Positions 1 through 12,734 of a stretch of DNA of 64,000 bases are shown one piece after another. A model generated the notes under the pieces. It ran no database searches, was not told where the DNA came from, and saw nothing but the letters and a program-made list of their open reading frames with translations. Position 1 is the first letter of the stretch, and each line of letters begins with the position of its first letter. Position numbers and translations under genes: made by a program. Origin of the DNA: Ceratodon purpureus (Eukaryota > Streptophyta > Bryopsida > Pseudoditrichales > Ditrichaceae); assembly GCA_014871385.1 (NCBI GenBank), contig CM026430.1, positions 6,244,630 through 6,308,629 of the forward strand, given 5' to 3'.

Positions 1-1
1 A

Positions 2-2241
2 GACCTTCCCTGGCAGGGTCTGTGCACTCATTTTGATGTCCCAGCCTTTTTGTCAATGGATGATTTCTTTTTACACAACGATGCCCATCATGTTCTGGAA
101 AACCTCAGCGTCAACCTTAATTCAGTTGTGGACAGTGCCAATCCAGAAAGTCAAACCCGTGGTCGGATCTTCTACACAAAAGAACCTGTGCAGATGAGAG
201 ACAGCACTTCACGCTCAGTCCTGTCATTTAGCACATCCTTTACGTTCACAATTACTCAAGAAGAAGGTGCAAACAGGAGTGGACCAGGGATGGGGACCAG
301 CACATTTGGTATAACTTTTGTACCAAAAAATATCTCCAAAATTGCTCATGTACACCTTACGGGCAAAAATGACCACATTCAAGGTTCAAGATGGCCTCAA
401 AATTACTTTGGGGTGGAGTTTGATACCTTCCAAAACCATCTTGTTAATGATCCAAGTGACAACCACATTGGTATTGTGAATAGTCTGGAATCATTGTATA
501 CTTACAATCTCTGTGGCCACCAAATAAGCCAATGTTCTTTTCCCTGGACAGGCAAATTTTACACACTTGGATTGAGTACAATGTTGCACCACCCTTATTA
601 CTTGAGGTATGGATGACAAATGGGTCACTAGGACATGGAATACTAAAACCAACCATACCAATCATCACAGTTCCCAAAATAGATTTAACTCATATTTTTG
701 AAGAAAACATGTATGTTGGATTTGTATCAATTTCTGGTTTGCACACAGATGTGTTTAACATCCAATCATGGAAGTTCACGAGTTATTTCATGAATGATAT
801 GAAATTGAAAATGACTCAATTGTCTATAAGAAATATCATGATCATAATTTTCTCTGTTTTTTGTACTCTATTACTTGCCTATTTGATGAATAAACATTGG
901 TGGCAACGTAAATGTTATGTAACTACAAAATATTCCAATTTGTTCCATCTTATGAGTCTACAAAAATTTGCTTACAAAGATCTAAAGAAGGCAACAAAGA
1001 ATTTCCATGAGAGTACCATACTTGGAAGTGGTGCATTTGGAATTGTATACAAGGCCACTCTTGAGATGTATTCAAACCATCCAATTGTTGCTGTAAAGTG
1101 CTTTAAACGCGTTGAGTCCAAAAGTGATATCCAAGCATTTTTAAAAGAAGCCTCTAGTATCAACCAAGTTCGTCATCGCAATTTGGTCCAACTACAAGGC
1201 TGGTGCTTTGAAGGAAATAACTTCATGCTTGTCTTTGAATACATGAGCAATGGAAGTCTTGATGAATGGTTGTTTCCAAAACGACGGAAACACCCTAATG
1301 ATTTTAAATACAAGAAGTTTGAGGGAGTGCTTCCTTTGACATTGCGTTGTTCTATACTTGGTGGTATTGCTGCTGCAATTGAATATCTTCATGAAGATTG
1401 GGTGCAATGTATTCTACATCGAGACATCAAGTCGAGCAATGTGATGTTGGATGATGATATGAATCCACATCTTGGAGACTTTGGACTTGCCCAACTTATA
1501 GACCATGAGAAGTTGGAGAAAACAACCTTAGCGGCAGGTACACTTAGTTACATGGCACCAGAGCTTCCCTATATTGGAAAAGCAACAAAAGAGTCAGATG
1601 TTTATAGTTTTGGAATACTAATGCTTGAAGTATTATGTGGCAAGCCACCACTAAATCAACAAGCTGATGGTATGGACGAAGATATATTTTTATTACAAAA
1701 TATATGGCGTGCACATGAAGCAAACAATATCTTGAGAGTAGTTGACCGCAATCTACTAACTCAAGATTTATACCATTCAAAAAATGCTAATGGCAATTCA
1801 ATGTCTACAAGAAATGGATGTTATAGACATGGTTCAAATGAATCTCTTGAGCCAAGCGCTAGTTTTACATCATCAACGCCATTGCTAAAATTTGAAGAAG
1901 GAAAGAAGATTATGAATCTCCTACATATAAGCATGATTTGTTGTTTGCCAAATTCAAAATCTTGACCATCTATAAGAGTTGTAAAGCAAGCAATTAAAGA
2001 ATTCGAAAACGCGTCTAATACTTCGATTACAATGGTAAATTTGATTTCAAATTTACCATCAAGAAGGCCAATTGGGCCATATTCACCACTAGAAGCTGAT
2101 ACACAAGTGATTCAAGATAGTTTCAATTTTTTAAGTAAACATCAACACAACTCTTACAAACGTAAGATACAATCACTTTTTACAGTAGCAAGAGTAGGCG
2201 GGGGAAGCACAATAAAGTGGACCACCAAGTGCAATATGTGA
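2..2241 (+). pseudogene. L-type lectin receptor-like kinase, 5' partial, disabled
   Basis: Membrane receptor kinase with an extracellular legume-lectin domain. The reading frame is open from the window edge, so the start and signal peptide lie outside. Up to about base 560 it encodes a lectin beta-sandwich (a GVEFDTF strand, then DPSDNHIGI), then the frame changes near 565-572, between GKFYT and WIEYN, which implies a 1-nt loss or 2-nt gain. The second frame finishes the lectin domain, crosses a membrane segment at about 830-890 and encodes a kinase with GSGAFGIVYK, AVKC lysine, HRDIKSSN, DFG and an APE-region. A TGA at 1963-1965 stands where the family has Arg in the conserved RPSIR motif; the same frame continues openly to 2241. 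There are no introns, as usual for this family. The last 15 or so codons are supplied by a transposon starting at 2197. Two lesions make a functional product unlikely. Confidence 0.85.
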
Positions 2242-2934
2242 TCACTAGGAAGTGAATATGAAGTGTGCTATTTTTTATAGCTCAAAGCTTATTTTGAGCA
2301 TTTTGGTGTAGTTTTTGAGCATTTTAGTCACTTTTTAAGATGTCATAGGGTATCTTACACACATCTCCATGAAAGAAACATCTTCAATTGAAACTTTATT
2401 TGACCCCTAATTCTAAATCATGAAAATGAACTTTTCCAAAGTCTCAATTTCTTCATTTGAGGCCCTCTATTGTCTTTAGAGGATGTTTTTTCCAATTTAA
2501 AAAACAATGTTCGGTGAAAAAAACCTCACAAAAAGTTTCACCAAAAACAGTGTTTTAAAAATGTCCCGGGATACTTTTTGTCAATCCAGGATTGCAAATA
2601 CGGCCACCCGGATCATTTCTACAAGCGTAATGTACAAACGAAGGGCCCCACAAAGTCAAAAGTGATTTCTGTCAAAACTACAATGTAATACGGTCACTTT
2701 TCCAAATGACTGCATTCACTTTGTTCAACTTTGTCGTGTTCATAGAGGTGTCTCAACTCAACAACTACGAACGCAAATTTTGGAAGTTGTAGTATATCAA
2801 GTCTACTTTCCGTATCCTTAACCTAATTTCCCATCAAGAAGTTTTAGATGCCACTTTCTAGCGTGTTTACACAATAGGCTGAAATTGGCAATGAGCTAAG
2901 CACTTTTGTGGTCCACTTTATTGTGCTTCCCCCC
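2197..2934. mobile_element. TA-flanked inverted-repeat element (mariner/Stowaway-like) in the lectin kinase tail
   Basis: Near-identical ends in inverted orientation: GGGGAAGCACAATAAAGTGG at the left and its complement at 2914-2934, continuing inward for about 33 bp. Both ends are flanked by TA (2195-2196 and 2935-2936), the duplication made by Tc1/mariner-type elements. The 738-bp interior has no long open frame, so it is non-autonomous. The insertion lies in the last codons of the lectin kinase. Reading across the empty site gives a stop codon within five codons, which suggests the insertion replaced the original end. The family assignment rests on the TA duplication only. Confidence 0.7.
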
Positions 2935-2936
2935 TA

Positions 2937-4516
2937 GGACATGAGCTTCCTTGATTGGATAAACATTTTAAAAGCATGATTTGTATACATCAATACTTTA
3001 ATAGTATATATGATGTTGTATTTACCTTTGATTGAAAATTTATGTCTTATAACATTACATTCTTCAAAGACCCTTTTAACACCCTCATCTAAAAGCATGA
3101 TAATATTATTTTCTTGAAGTATCATTTTCATGTTAAAGAGAAGTTTCAAATGAATTATGATAGAAATGAATTGCATAGATAAAAACACCTTGTCAATCTT
3201 ACACCTTTGATTCACCACTTATTAATATGTAGAGTGTAGTGCAATCAATGTAAATATTTTTTTAATTTTTCCATTGAATATAAATCTTTATTTGGTTTTA
3301 CTCTTCACATAGAAAAAGTAGTGCTTGTTGAAGGGATGAGAAAAGAATTAAAACTTTGTACAAGCATTGTTAACCCCTATTTGCCCAAGTAGGCATTTTT
3401 CGCCTAATATACAGATTCATCCGTATTTTTTCATCGGTCAAGCACTTTTTGTGGTGTGATATTTTGACTTTTTTATTTTATTTTATTTTATAGGAAGTTA
3501 GTTTTATGTATGTGTAATTCGATGGAAACAAAAATAATTTTTGAAAAAATTATGCCTCATTTTGTGTTGTAGTGTTTCACCAAAAATCTTGAAGACTTTG
3601 GTCTAAAAGTGTTCTTTAAGAAAAAAACTATCAAAATCAAGCATCCAAAATTCCAAAAATCACTATACCTAAAGTACTACATTATAATCCATCACAACAA
3701 ATTTCATCCACTTATTGTTAATATTTTATTCGTAATTGAATTCCAAAATAATTTTTTATTTTATGCTTCAAAATTTATAAATAAAGATCAGTGATAGCAG
3801 TCATAGATCTAATTGTATAGATAGAATCTAAAATTCAAAATGTATAACTTTTATTCATACATCGAGTTCTAAATATTCATATTAATTGCATTTTATAATG
3901 CATCTTTGCAAAACTACCTAGTAAACTTGACATAGGTGAGGACGTTTAGGGATTAAGAATGATCTCAAAGGTATAATCATTCAGATGTTAATTGTTTTGT
4001 TGGATCTCTAATGAGCATCAAACAATGATTCATGAGGTATGTCTTAATTCTTAAAGGATTATAAGTTTGGCAAACATTTTGAATTTAAAATGAGTTTCAA
4101 TTACTACATGAATTAGAAGAAAAAAAGGTTGTATTCTTTAAAGTTGATATTCCTTAAGTAAAGTCATAAAAATTATAATTTTTGGATGCTCTACAAAGCT
4201 ATTGCAAAGGTATCCAAAAATAAATATATTTTTTGAACATTTAAACAATTTCTATGAACTTTTAAGTCTGGAGGCTTAGAATGAGCATTAACTGCTCATA
4301 GAATCCTTGTTTTTATGAGAGGTTGGATTCCAAAAATGGAGCTCTTCTGCACCAATCTATACCAACTAAAAATTCTCAATTTTTCCAAGCACGGACGTAG
4401 ATTGGAACACTCTTAGAGGTAATTAGATAATGGCAACCACATTAAAATGTTACAATCTTAGACAAAAGCATTAAAACAAAAAGAAAATGACCTAGCATAC
4501 CAGATGTAATGGACTT
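2937..4516. other. AT-rich intergenic DNA
   Basis: Low-GC sequence with homopolymer runs and only short, compositionally random open frames on either strand. I see no RNA gene, no splice-supported exon and no clear inverted repeat. Confidence 0.5.
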
Positions 4517-5092
4517 CTATATGTAATCAAGTTCATTAGGGTTGGACGTAGCTTCACTCTCCACCCTCTTTAGAAGACCTTCCAATTGGTCAGTGATATC
4601 ACGTGCTCCCTTTATACTCTGCAACGATGTAATATAAGAGTAAGAACTAGGGACTCCATACTAGCCTAAAAATCCATATACTATATAGTCATAGAATCTA
4701 GACTCTTCCTCATCAATGCGACATGATACAAGACAACTATAACAAAACATGGTAAAAAAAATTGCACTCAAAATTGACTACGATTCTTTTTGACACGCTT
4801 ATGTGCATGCGCACGTAGTGGGCTGTTCTCTTCTTTTGCAATTTTTGACTACAATTTTTAGAATTTTGAACATGTAATATACCAATGGAAAAGGTATTGA
4901 AAATACCTTTCCAATGTTAAGTATTCCACAGTACTTAGGCCTATTATCAGTTGCACAATCCACAATTTCTGAATGAGCTTCATTGGCAAACTCATTTATT
5001 TTGTAGAATAATCTGTTCAAAGTAAATGAGGTATCATGACTAGTAGAAAGGGTGTACAACAACACCAAAGATGAACACCAAAAAATGTCCAA
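4517..5092 (-). other. Possible two-exon fragment of an unrecognised gene
   Basis: Two coding-like blocks on the minus strand can be joined by GT-AG splicing. The upstream block (about 5092-4907) reads NEFANEAHSEIVDCAT and ends at a donor at 4906. The downstream block (4618-4517) follows an acceptor and reads DITDQLEGLLKRVESEA, ending in TAG. The second block looks like an amphipathic helix. I do not recognise the family and found no credible start codon or upstream exon, so this may be a relic. The composition is more codon-like than the surrounding AT-rich DNA, which is the main reason for listing it. Confidence 0.25.
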
Positions 5093-7659
5093 TTACACCA
5101 AAAAATTTAACGCTGAAGCAGGAAACGTAATGGACAATATGCTTACAATCCACATAAAGGTCTTTTGAAATGTAGAACAGCAAAGCATGTGAAACATCCG
5201 TTAGTCAAAAGTAAATCAACATACATCGGACCCGGAGTTGCAGATCTGTGACTCTAAATCATCGGCTGATGCTCGTAAATTCCATGTCCTGGGAGGTGGG
5301 AGTTTTGCTGTTTAGTGTTGGAATTTGTTCCTCGGTAGAGGGGAGATGGCTGCTCCGGCCAAGGAGGTAGTGCAATACCAAGGCGACGCACGCGAGTCGG
5401 AGTAGCAAGCTACTGGAAGGATTCGCACCCAAGAAAAATTAGATTAATATCATGAGGCTTGATGAAAAATAAAAAAATAACTTTGAATAATATTTTATTT
5501 ATAAAATGTAAATTTAATTGATGCATAAAAATCTTGCCACATTATATATTCTTACCGTCTTTTGTGTAAATGTTTTGCAATGTACGTTATAGTATGCATT
5601 CATGTTAATTCTTTCAATTATAATATTTTTAAAATAAAATAATTAATGAATTTCATAAAATTACAATAATATGAGTTACATGAAATTGCTAAATACCTTG
5701 TTTTTGCAAATGAAGTGGATGTTTTTATTTTCTAAAGAATCATACACACTTATAATGTCTTCTAGAAAATAATTTCGTCTTGTTGTCAAAGGCGTCAATG
5801 AATTGTGCTGGTCGTTAGTTCACCATATAATTTCATTCAGTTTTTGTTTTTTTTTTAAATTATTTTTTTATATAAATTTAATTTTAAATTATTTATTAAA
5901 ATTAAATTATTCCTTTAAATATGTTCCTTTAGAGAAAAATTCATTCATTGGAACTTCTATAATTAAAAATGAACAACCATTGATGGTTTTATCAATAAAG
6001 ACCTGTGACATTTTTTAGTTTAAAAACATTATTATTTGTCATGCACCATAGGTATAAATTGAAGTGATATCTGAAATCTTACACTCTTCTAGTATACATG
6101 TTGTAGATGATGTGGATTGAATTTGGATTCAATTTGCCATATAAAATTGCAAGATTCTAATGTTTTATTCTTGAAAAAGGGATGATGAAAATTTCCTATC
6201 AATACATTAGAGATGAAATTCGTTTTCAAATATATTCAAATGAAAAAAAACTTAAAACACAAAGTTTTTTGAAATCATCATATAAACACATTGGTACCAA
6301 AAAAATCTTGAAAAAAGTTGATGTGCCCTAAAAAGTAGCTCAATTAATGACCCATTTGACCTCAAAAGAAAAAAGTGTCCAAAAGAGACCCGCGCACTAA
6401 AATGACTTCCAAACATTCATTACAACTTTGATTGACATGAAAAATCTACCATATAACTAGACTTCAAGAGAGATGATTACAACAATTTTTATTGGAAACA
6501 CATGTTGGTTGAAGGAAAAACAAGCCCTCAAAGTTGCAAATATTAAAATGCACAAAAAATATCCATAATTAAGACCTCTGTTTTCAAATGATTCCTAAAA
6601 ATTTAGTACATCTCAAATTAATTTAAAAAATAAAATTCTACAATAATCACACATCACAAGGAGAGTTTTTTTTAAAAAAAATTTCATTGAAATTGGACAC
6701 TACATGCCAAAGTTACAGGTCTTTGAAGGTGAAAGGTTCCAAAAAATGTTTAAAAAATGGACGATGAGGCAATTAGGGGTTAACCATTAATTTTCATTGC
6801 CTTTTACATTTGACATAAGTTCTAACAAACAATACATTTTGAGTTCCATTTGTATACATCAATAGTTTGCATTAAGAAATCAACGAATAGGAATTATTGA
6901 CAAATTTCCATATATAAATGCAATGGATAAATTTTTATTTATTTTTAGATGTATGTTCAATTTTGTATCAATTTATAAATCACCTAAAAAAATAGAGTAA
7001 TGAACTTGTGTTGATTTCTCATTACTTAATTCTACTTATGTCACATGACATGACACATTCAACTTAAAAATTGAAAGAAATGAAGTCAATACCATTCAAC
7101 ACATTTGAAACCCATTACATGAAAAAGAACTTAGCAGTGAATAAAGCATTCTAAAATTTATGTCCCCTACAAGTAGAATTTTCTGATATTAACCTAACAT
7201 CTAATCATGTGCAAAATATTACTATTGATGGTCTAAAGCGTTTTTTTACTTTTTAATCTAAGATGGTTATATAGAACCTAAATGTATCTCTTCTTCAATC
7301 TTCCATCTTTGATTGCTAACTATGATACACATGAGACTTCATGTCCATTTGAAGTATTTCTATTATGGCAATTTTTTGTCACTTTGACAATCCACAACTT
7401 ATTCATATTAAATCCAAAAATTATGAAATCATTTAGATTAAACTCCATTTCCAAATGCTCACAGAAATCAAACATTTTTCACAACTATATCTTGTTTCCT
7501 AACATAAGAATCCTCTAACTACACCTAAAATACATATTTTTACTATAGAGGTGGGAAAAACTTCCTTGAAAAAAGCCATACATAAACGAATCTTTACAAT
7601 CTATTCTAAATATATGCTAGATGAAAGAAAATCCCATTGCGTTGCATTTGACGTTTTCA
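5093..7659. other. AT-rich intergenic DNA
   Basis: Very AT-rich, with many A/T runs and short random frames. One more GC-rich patch at about 5220-5420 contains no frame I can support. Nothing else is recognisable by eye. Confidence 0.5.
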
Positions 7660-8010
7660 CTTCAAAACACCAACCCAAAACGTTTTCAGCTCCCAAAACT
7701 TTTCCAGCCCAAAACATTTCCAATTCCCAAAACTTTTTTCATCTCCCAAATTTTTTTGAGTTCCAAAAACGTTTTGAGTTACCAAATTTATTTCAGTTAC
7801 TAAAACTTTTTCAGCACCCTAAACCCTTTTTAGCTCCCGAGACTTTTTCAGCACCCTAAACCCTTTTTAGCTCCCAAGACTTTTTCAGCACCCTAAACCT
7901 TTTCAGCCCCCAAAACTTTTTCAGCTCCTAAAATTTTTCAGCTCCTAAACTTTTTCAGCTCCCATTTTTTTTTCCCCAGTTCCAAAACCTTTTCCAGTTC
8001 CCATAGCTTC
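7660..8010. repeat. Degenerate tandem repeat of a CT-rich 17-30 bp unit
   Basis: A block built from variants of AACTTTTTCAGCTCCCAAA and AGCACCCTAAACCC. Roughly a dozen imperfect units follow each other; the clearest near-identical pair is at about 7815-7895 (the TTTTTCAGCACCCTAAACCC unit). The block ends just before the pyrimidine-rich leader of the NudC-type gene, so it may lie in or next to its promoter. Confidence 0.7.
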
Positions 8011-8212
8011 TTTCATTTTCCGCTTCGATTGTGTTTTCCTCTAGAACACTCCAGACTGTCGGCTCCCACCACCATTGCCGCAACCCCACACAAATCACTC
8101 CCGCCATCGCTCCAACCAACGTCACCATTCCACCACCTTCCTCCCACTCGTCACACCAGTACCAGTCTCGCCCAATTTGGTGAAGTATTCGCGAAGTTCT
8201 TAGTTCCCAGGG

Positions 8213-8222
8213 TTTAGGGTTT
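8213..8222 (+). promoter_or_regulatory. Telo-box in the leader of the NudC-type gene
   Basis: TTTAGGGTTT, the complement of the plant telo-box AAACCCTAAA, lies 80 bp upstream of the start codon. In plants this motif is common near transcription starts of translation and growth genes. The sequence match is exact; function here is inferred. Confidence 0.5.
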
Positions 8223-8302
8223 TAGCCTCAGTTTCGGAAGAGTTTTTGTGAGTTTTTGTGGAATTTTTGTGAGGTTTGTTCTAGTTTGGAGGGGTTTACA
8301 TC

Positions 8303-10908
8303 ATGGCAGTGATTTCGGAGTACGAGGAGGAGGAGGAGGTGCAGGCCCCGGTGCCGGAGCGATCAGCTGAAGTGCAGGAGATTCGGCTCACGCCCGGGAT
8401 TGTGACGCCTCCTGGAGAGGTTGTGAGCAAGCAGCATGATGCGGTGTTGAGTGCGTTGCTGGTGGAGCATGAGCAGCGGCCGATGGAGATGCTGACGACT
8501 GTGATTGATTACTTGTTTCGGGAGACGGACCTCGTGAAGGAGGACGGGGTTGAGGTTAGGGTTTCGGAGATCGTGGGTGCGGCGAGGAAGAGGAGGCGTG
8601 AGGCGGATGAGGAGGCTGTTGCGGCGGAGAAAGAGAAGATGGCGAAGGTTGAGAAGGAGGTGAAGGAGAAGGAAGTGAAGGAGAAGGCGGTGGTTGGGGA
8701 TCTGAACGAGGCGCCGGTGGATGAGGATGTGGAGGAAGTGAATATCACGTCGAATCCTCTGAGCTTCGAGGATGAGGGTGATGATGAGCCTGCCGGTCCC
8801 GAAGTGAAGGAGCCTGGCGTGGATGATTATGATGAGAAGATTGATGGGAAGGGATTGAGTACGTTTCTGCTCCCCATTTAGTCTCTTGTTGCTCGTTTTA
8901 TGGTTGTTTTGGTTGATAGTTAGCGTTCGAGGTCTGGAATTGGATCAATCTTTGGTTGTTATTTCCCATCTGCTTTGCCGAAATTAGATGGTTGTGGAGG
9001 TCTCGCACTGGGTCATGTCAGTGATTATGCATCTGTTGTGTATGCCTCGGGTGTAGTGGCTTGAATTTACGGTTCGGGTATCTTTGTTTGTACATTGAGC
9101 TGTAGGTAAGCATGTAGACAATGTGTGGAATTAGTTTGATTGGCAAATCTGGATGAAGGAATAGTATTGGAAGTTATGATCAGGAAAGAGTGGTTCAGGT
9201 CTTTGAGCATTCAGCTACTTATGGTGCGAGTTGAAGCTGGGTCGGCTACAGTTCGAGTTCAGGTTGATAGGCAAAGTGTAGGAGTGAAGCTGAGAGATGA
9301 GTTCGGCATTTTGGTTTCGTGAGAGTCCTTATAATCACAACGCGGATACAGTCTGGGGTCGTATAGTCTTGGCAAATCGGAAAGACTAGTGGAAGGAACT
9401 GAAATGTACCGTATGGAAGGATCATTTGGATTGCTCATGCCGAGATAATGATACATGCAGTGTGGTCCGCGACGTGAATATTATGTGCACATCGCTGGGG
9501 TGTTCTAGCGTGCTTCTGAATGGTCACTTCTGAAATCATTTTGTATGGTGAGGATCGAAAGATAGGCAGATTCTTGCGTCTCTATTTTGTGACACATCTG
9601 TTGGAATTTGCAGAACCAAATGACGGAAATGGTTACGATCACGAGAAATATTCGTGGACGCAAACTCTTCAAGAAGTTACTGTGCAAATTAAGATACCAG
9701 AGGGAACTAAGTCTAGAATGGTGGCATGTGATATCAAGAGTAAGAGTTTTAAGGCAGGTCTCAAGGGTCAGCCTCCAATTTTGGCGGTGAGTTTTCTGGA
9801 AGCAAGCTCTTGATGCTGTTTTTTGTCTGTTTATCACTATTCTAATACTTGTAGTTGTTGTTGGCTTCCGCGTATGTGCTGCTTCCAGAAGTAAGTCCTA
9901 ACTATTGATGTGATCGGAGGAATGATTTTGTTTTCTGGGTCTGTTTTTACGCAGGGTGAATTCTTCAATCCAGTGAAGGCCGACGACTGTTTTTGGAGTT
10001 TAGGTAAACAATTACCTTGTTCAGTGGGTTTTTTCACGTCAAAGCGAGGGGTCAATTAGGTGTCTTTGCTAATGCTCTTGACTACAGTGGATCTTACCAT
10101 ATTTTAATTTAGTTTTTGGGTTGCGCTGGTGTTCTGAATCGGTCGTTCGGTTTGGCATTATGAATTCATTCTTATAGCCTTTTTTGTAATTCGCAGAGGA
10201 CAACGGTTCAACGCTTTCCATTCTGTTCACGAAACACAACCAAATGGAGTGGTGGAAATCTGTGGTGAAAGGTGAACCTGAAATCAACACACAGAAAGTG
10301 GAACCTGCAAACAGCAAATTAGAAGATTTGGATCCTGAGACTCGCCAAACAGTCGAGAAGATGATGGTATGTATTTTGGGCATGTGACGATCTTTTGGTT
10401 TTGCTGTTGAGATTCACCTTGCAATATTGATAGTTACATTGTCATGAGAGCTCATCGTATGTGAAATGTATTACCTGGCTACTACGAATGTATCACCCTT
10501 AACCTTTGCGGCAGTCTTGTTCGTTCAGTCACTGTGATCAAGCTCATGAAAGCTATGAAACTAGAAGCAGTCTCTCATAAACTGTACTGTTTTTTTGTTG
10601 CAGTATGATCAACGTCAGAAAGCAATGAATCTGCCCACAAGCGATGAACAAAACAAAGCTGATATCCTCAAGAAATTCATGGCCCAGGTAAAGATTTGCG
10701 ACTGTCAGTTATCTGGCTGTTGTAAAGATTTTCACCTTATCCTCGCTTATTGTTTACGCGTATAATGAATTATGCCCTGTTATCTTCTATTTCTGACATG
10801 AAAAGTCGCTGTATTTAACGACGGTATTGATTTCTCATGTGCTGGTGCTGGTGTGGCTTGTAAATACAGCATCCTGAGATGGACTTTTCAAAGGCGAAGA
10901 TATGTTGA
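8303..10908 (+). CDS. NudC-domain co-chaperone, BOBBER1-like
   Basis: Cytosolic small-HSP-like chaperone and HSP90 co-chaperone family, required for development and heat tolerance in Arabidopsis (BOBBER1). Exons: 8303-8858, 9614-9786, 9955-10003, 10197-10366, 10604-10687, 10870-10908. All junctions are GT-AG, giving 1,071 nt and 356 residues. The N-terminus has the helical NudC dimerisation region (residues about 40-80, with [13 protein letters not shown]), then a lysine/glutamate-rich coiled coil and an acidic stretch. The CS domain begins at about residue 188 ([14 protein letters not shown]) and includes the family signature [14 protein letters not shown]. The C-terminus [12 protein letters not shown] matches plant homologues. 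The start is the first ATG after a pyrimidine-rich leader. Codons of exon 1 are GC-rich. Nothing looks damaged. Confidence 0.93.
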
Positions 10909-12452
10909 AATAAAAAGGACGGTGACGGAGGTTGAGATTTAGGGAATACACAGTTTTATTAAACAGACACACCAATACATATATAGTACAGGCCACATGA
11001 ACCATGTGAATCTGGTTCTTAAACTGAGTACAGTCGCGCTTTGTGTTGTTGAGGAAGAAGCAGAACTAGGTGACTCATGCAACCTTCGTATGGTTGCTGC
11101 ATACGCTTCGTGATGTGGTATCAGTTTTGAAAACGACCGACTATTCACTCGGGATTGTATGGAAGGTGTTCGGCAGGTGATTTCTGTTATTTTTCCTGAA
11201 CTGAGGCTCTTATTGGGAGGACTGAGCGCCCACGGAATCCATCTGGTGTTTTCTACTGCTACGACTATTCTTCCCATTCAATTCCCATACATGTTCATAT
11301 TTGTCTCGAAGACCTGTTATCATCTTAATGTACAGTTGCGATTGACCTATAATCTCCATTACCTTCCTCTAATCTCACTCACAGTAATCATTCCATTTGA
11401 TGAGATGCCCTCAACAGTAGCTTCGCTTGCCCTGTGTGATCTACTTTCACTTGTTCTCGACGATCTCCGGCCTTCATCCCTTCTAATTGATTTCCAAAAT
11501 GGGCCTTCTTCTGAAACATCATTCACTCTGGAAACAGCACTGTTTCCTAGATCAAGCAATCTTGCTGAGTCCATCTGGTGGTATTGATCTTCCGCTCCTG
11601 GGTTCACCACTACCTCCAAGTCTGCATCACCTTGCAACATGGAAACTACACGTGCTATGGAGGGCTTTTGCTCTCCAGTGTGTTGTATGCAAAGAAGAGC
11701 CGTGTTGATTAGCCGTTGCACTTGCGGCTTCTCGTCATCTTGTAATGAGAGTGTTGGACAAACCAAGTCCAGCAGCCTGCCCTGCCCGTGTAGCTTCCAA
11801 GCCTGGAAAAATCACAAATACTCTTAAACAAACAGGTACTTGTTCATTTCATGCAAATCATCTTTAAATACACATGATTAGACTTGTTGGATTTCATACT
11901 TAATTAGTCCATTGACAAGCTATAATGCAAAAATAAAGATAAAAACTTGATACTCTGATCTTCAAAGTCATCTGCAGATGAGTGTTTGAGAAACAGTTGT
12001 GGCATACCCATTTGACAAGATAGACCATATCTGGTCGCAGTCTCTCATCCATGTTTCTTCGACTGCTTACAACTTCTAGGCATAGAACTCCAAAGCTGAA
12101 GACGTCTACTTTATCACTCATTTGACCAAGCAACGCATATTCGGGTGCCAAATACCCCCTGCGCACATGCATAATTCAAGATATAATGTTCCAAACTTCT
12201 AAGATCTGACCAATCTTAAAATTCACCCAAATATGGATATATAGTAAAGAATCCTCATCTACTGATTTGTTAGATAGATAAAAATTAAAGTTCTTTCGGT
12301 TTCAATATTGAATAGTTTTATGAGCTTACTTAAGATGAATCACAGATGTAAAGCATCAGCAGAGTCAAGTTTGCAGACATGAAGGATGAGATAATGAACT
12401 CTGTTTGCATTGAAGACTTGTTGAAAGAGAGATAAGGGATGTAGTGATCTTA

Positions 12453-12734
<282 letters not shown>

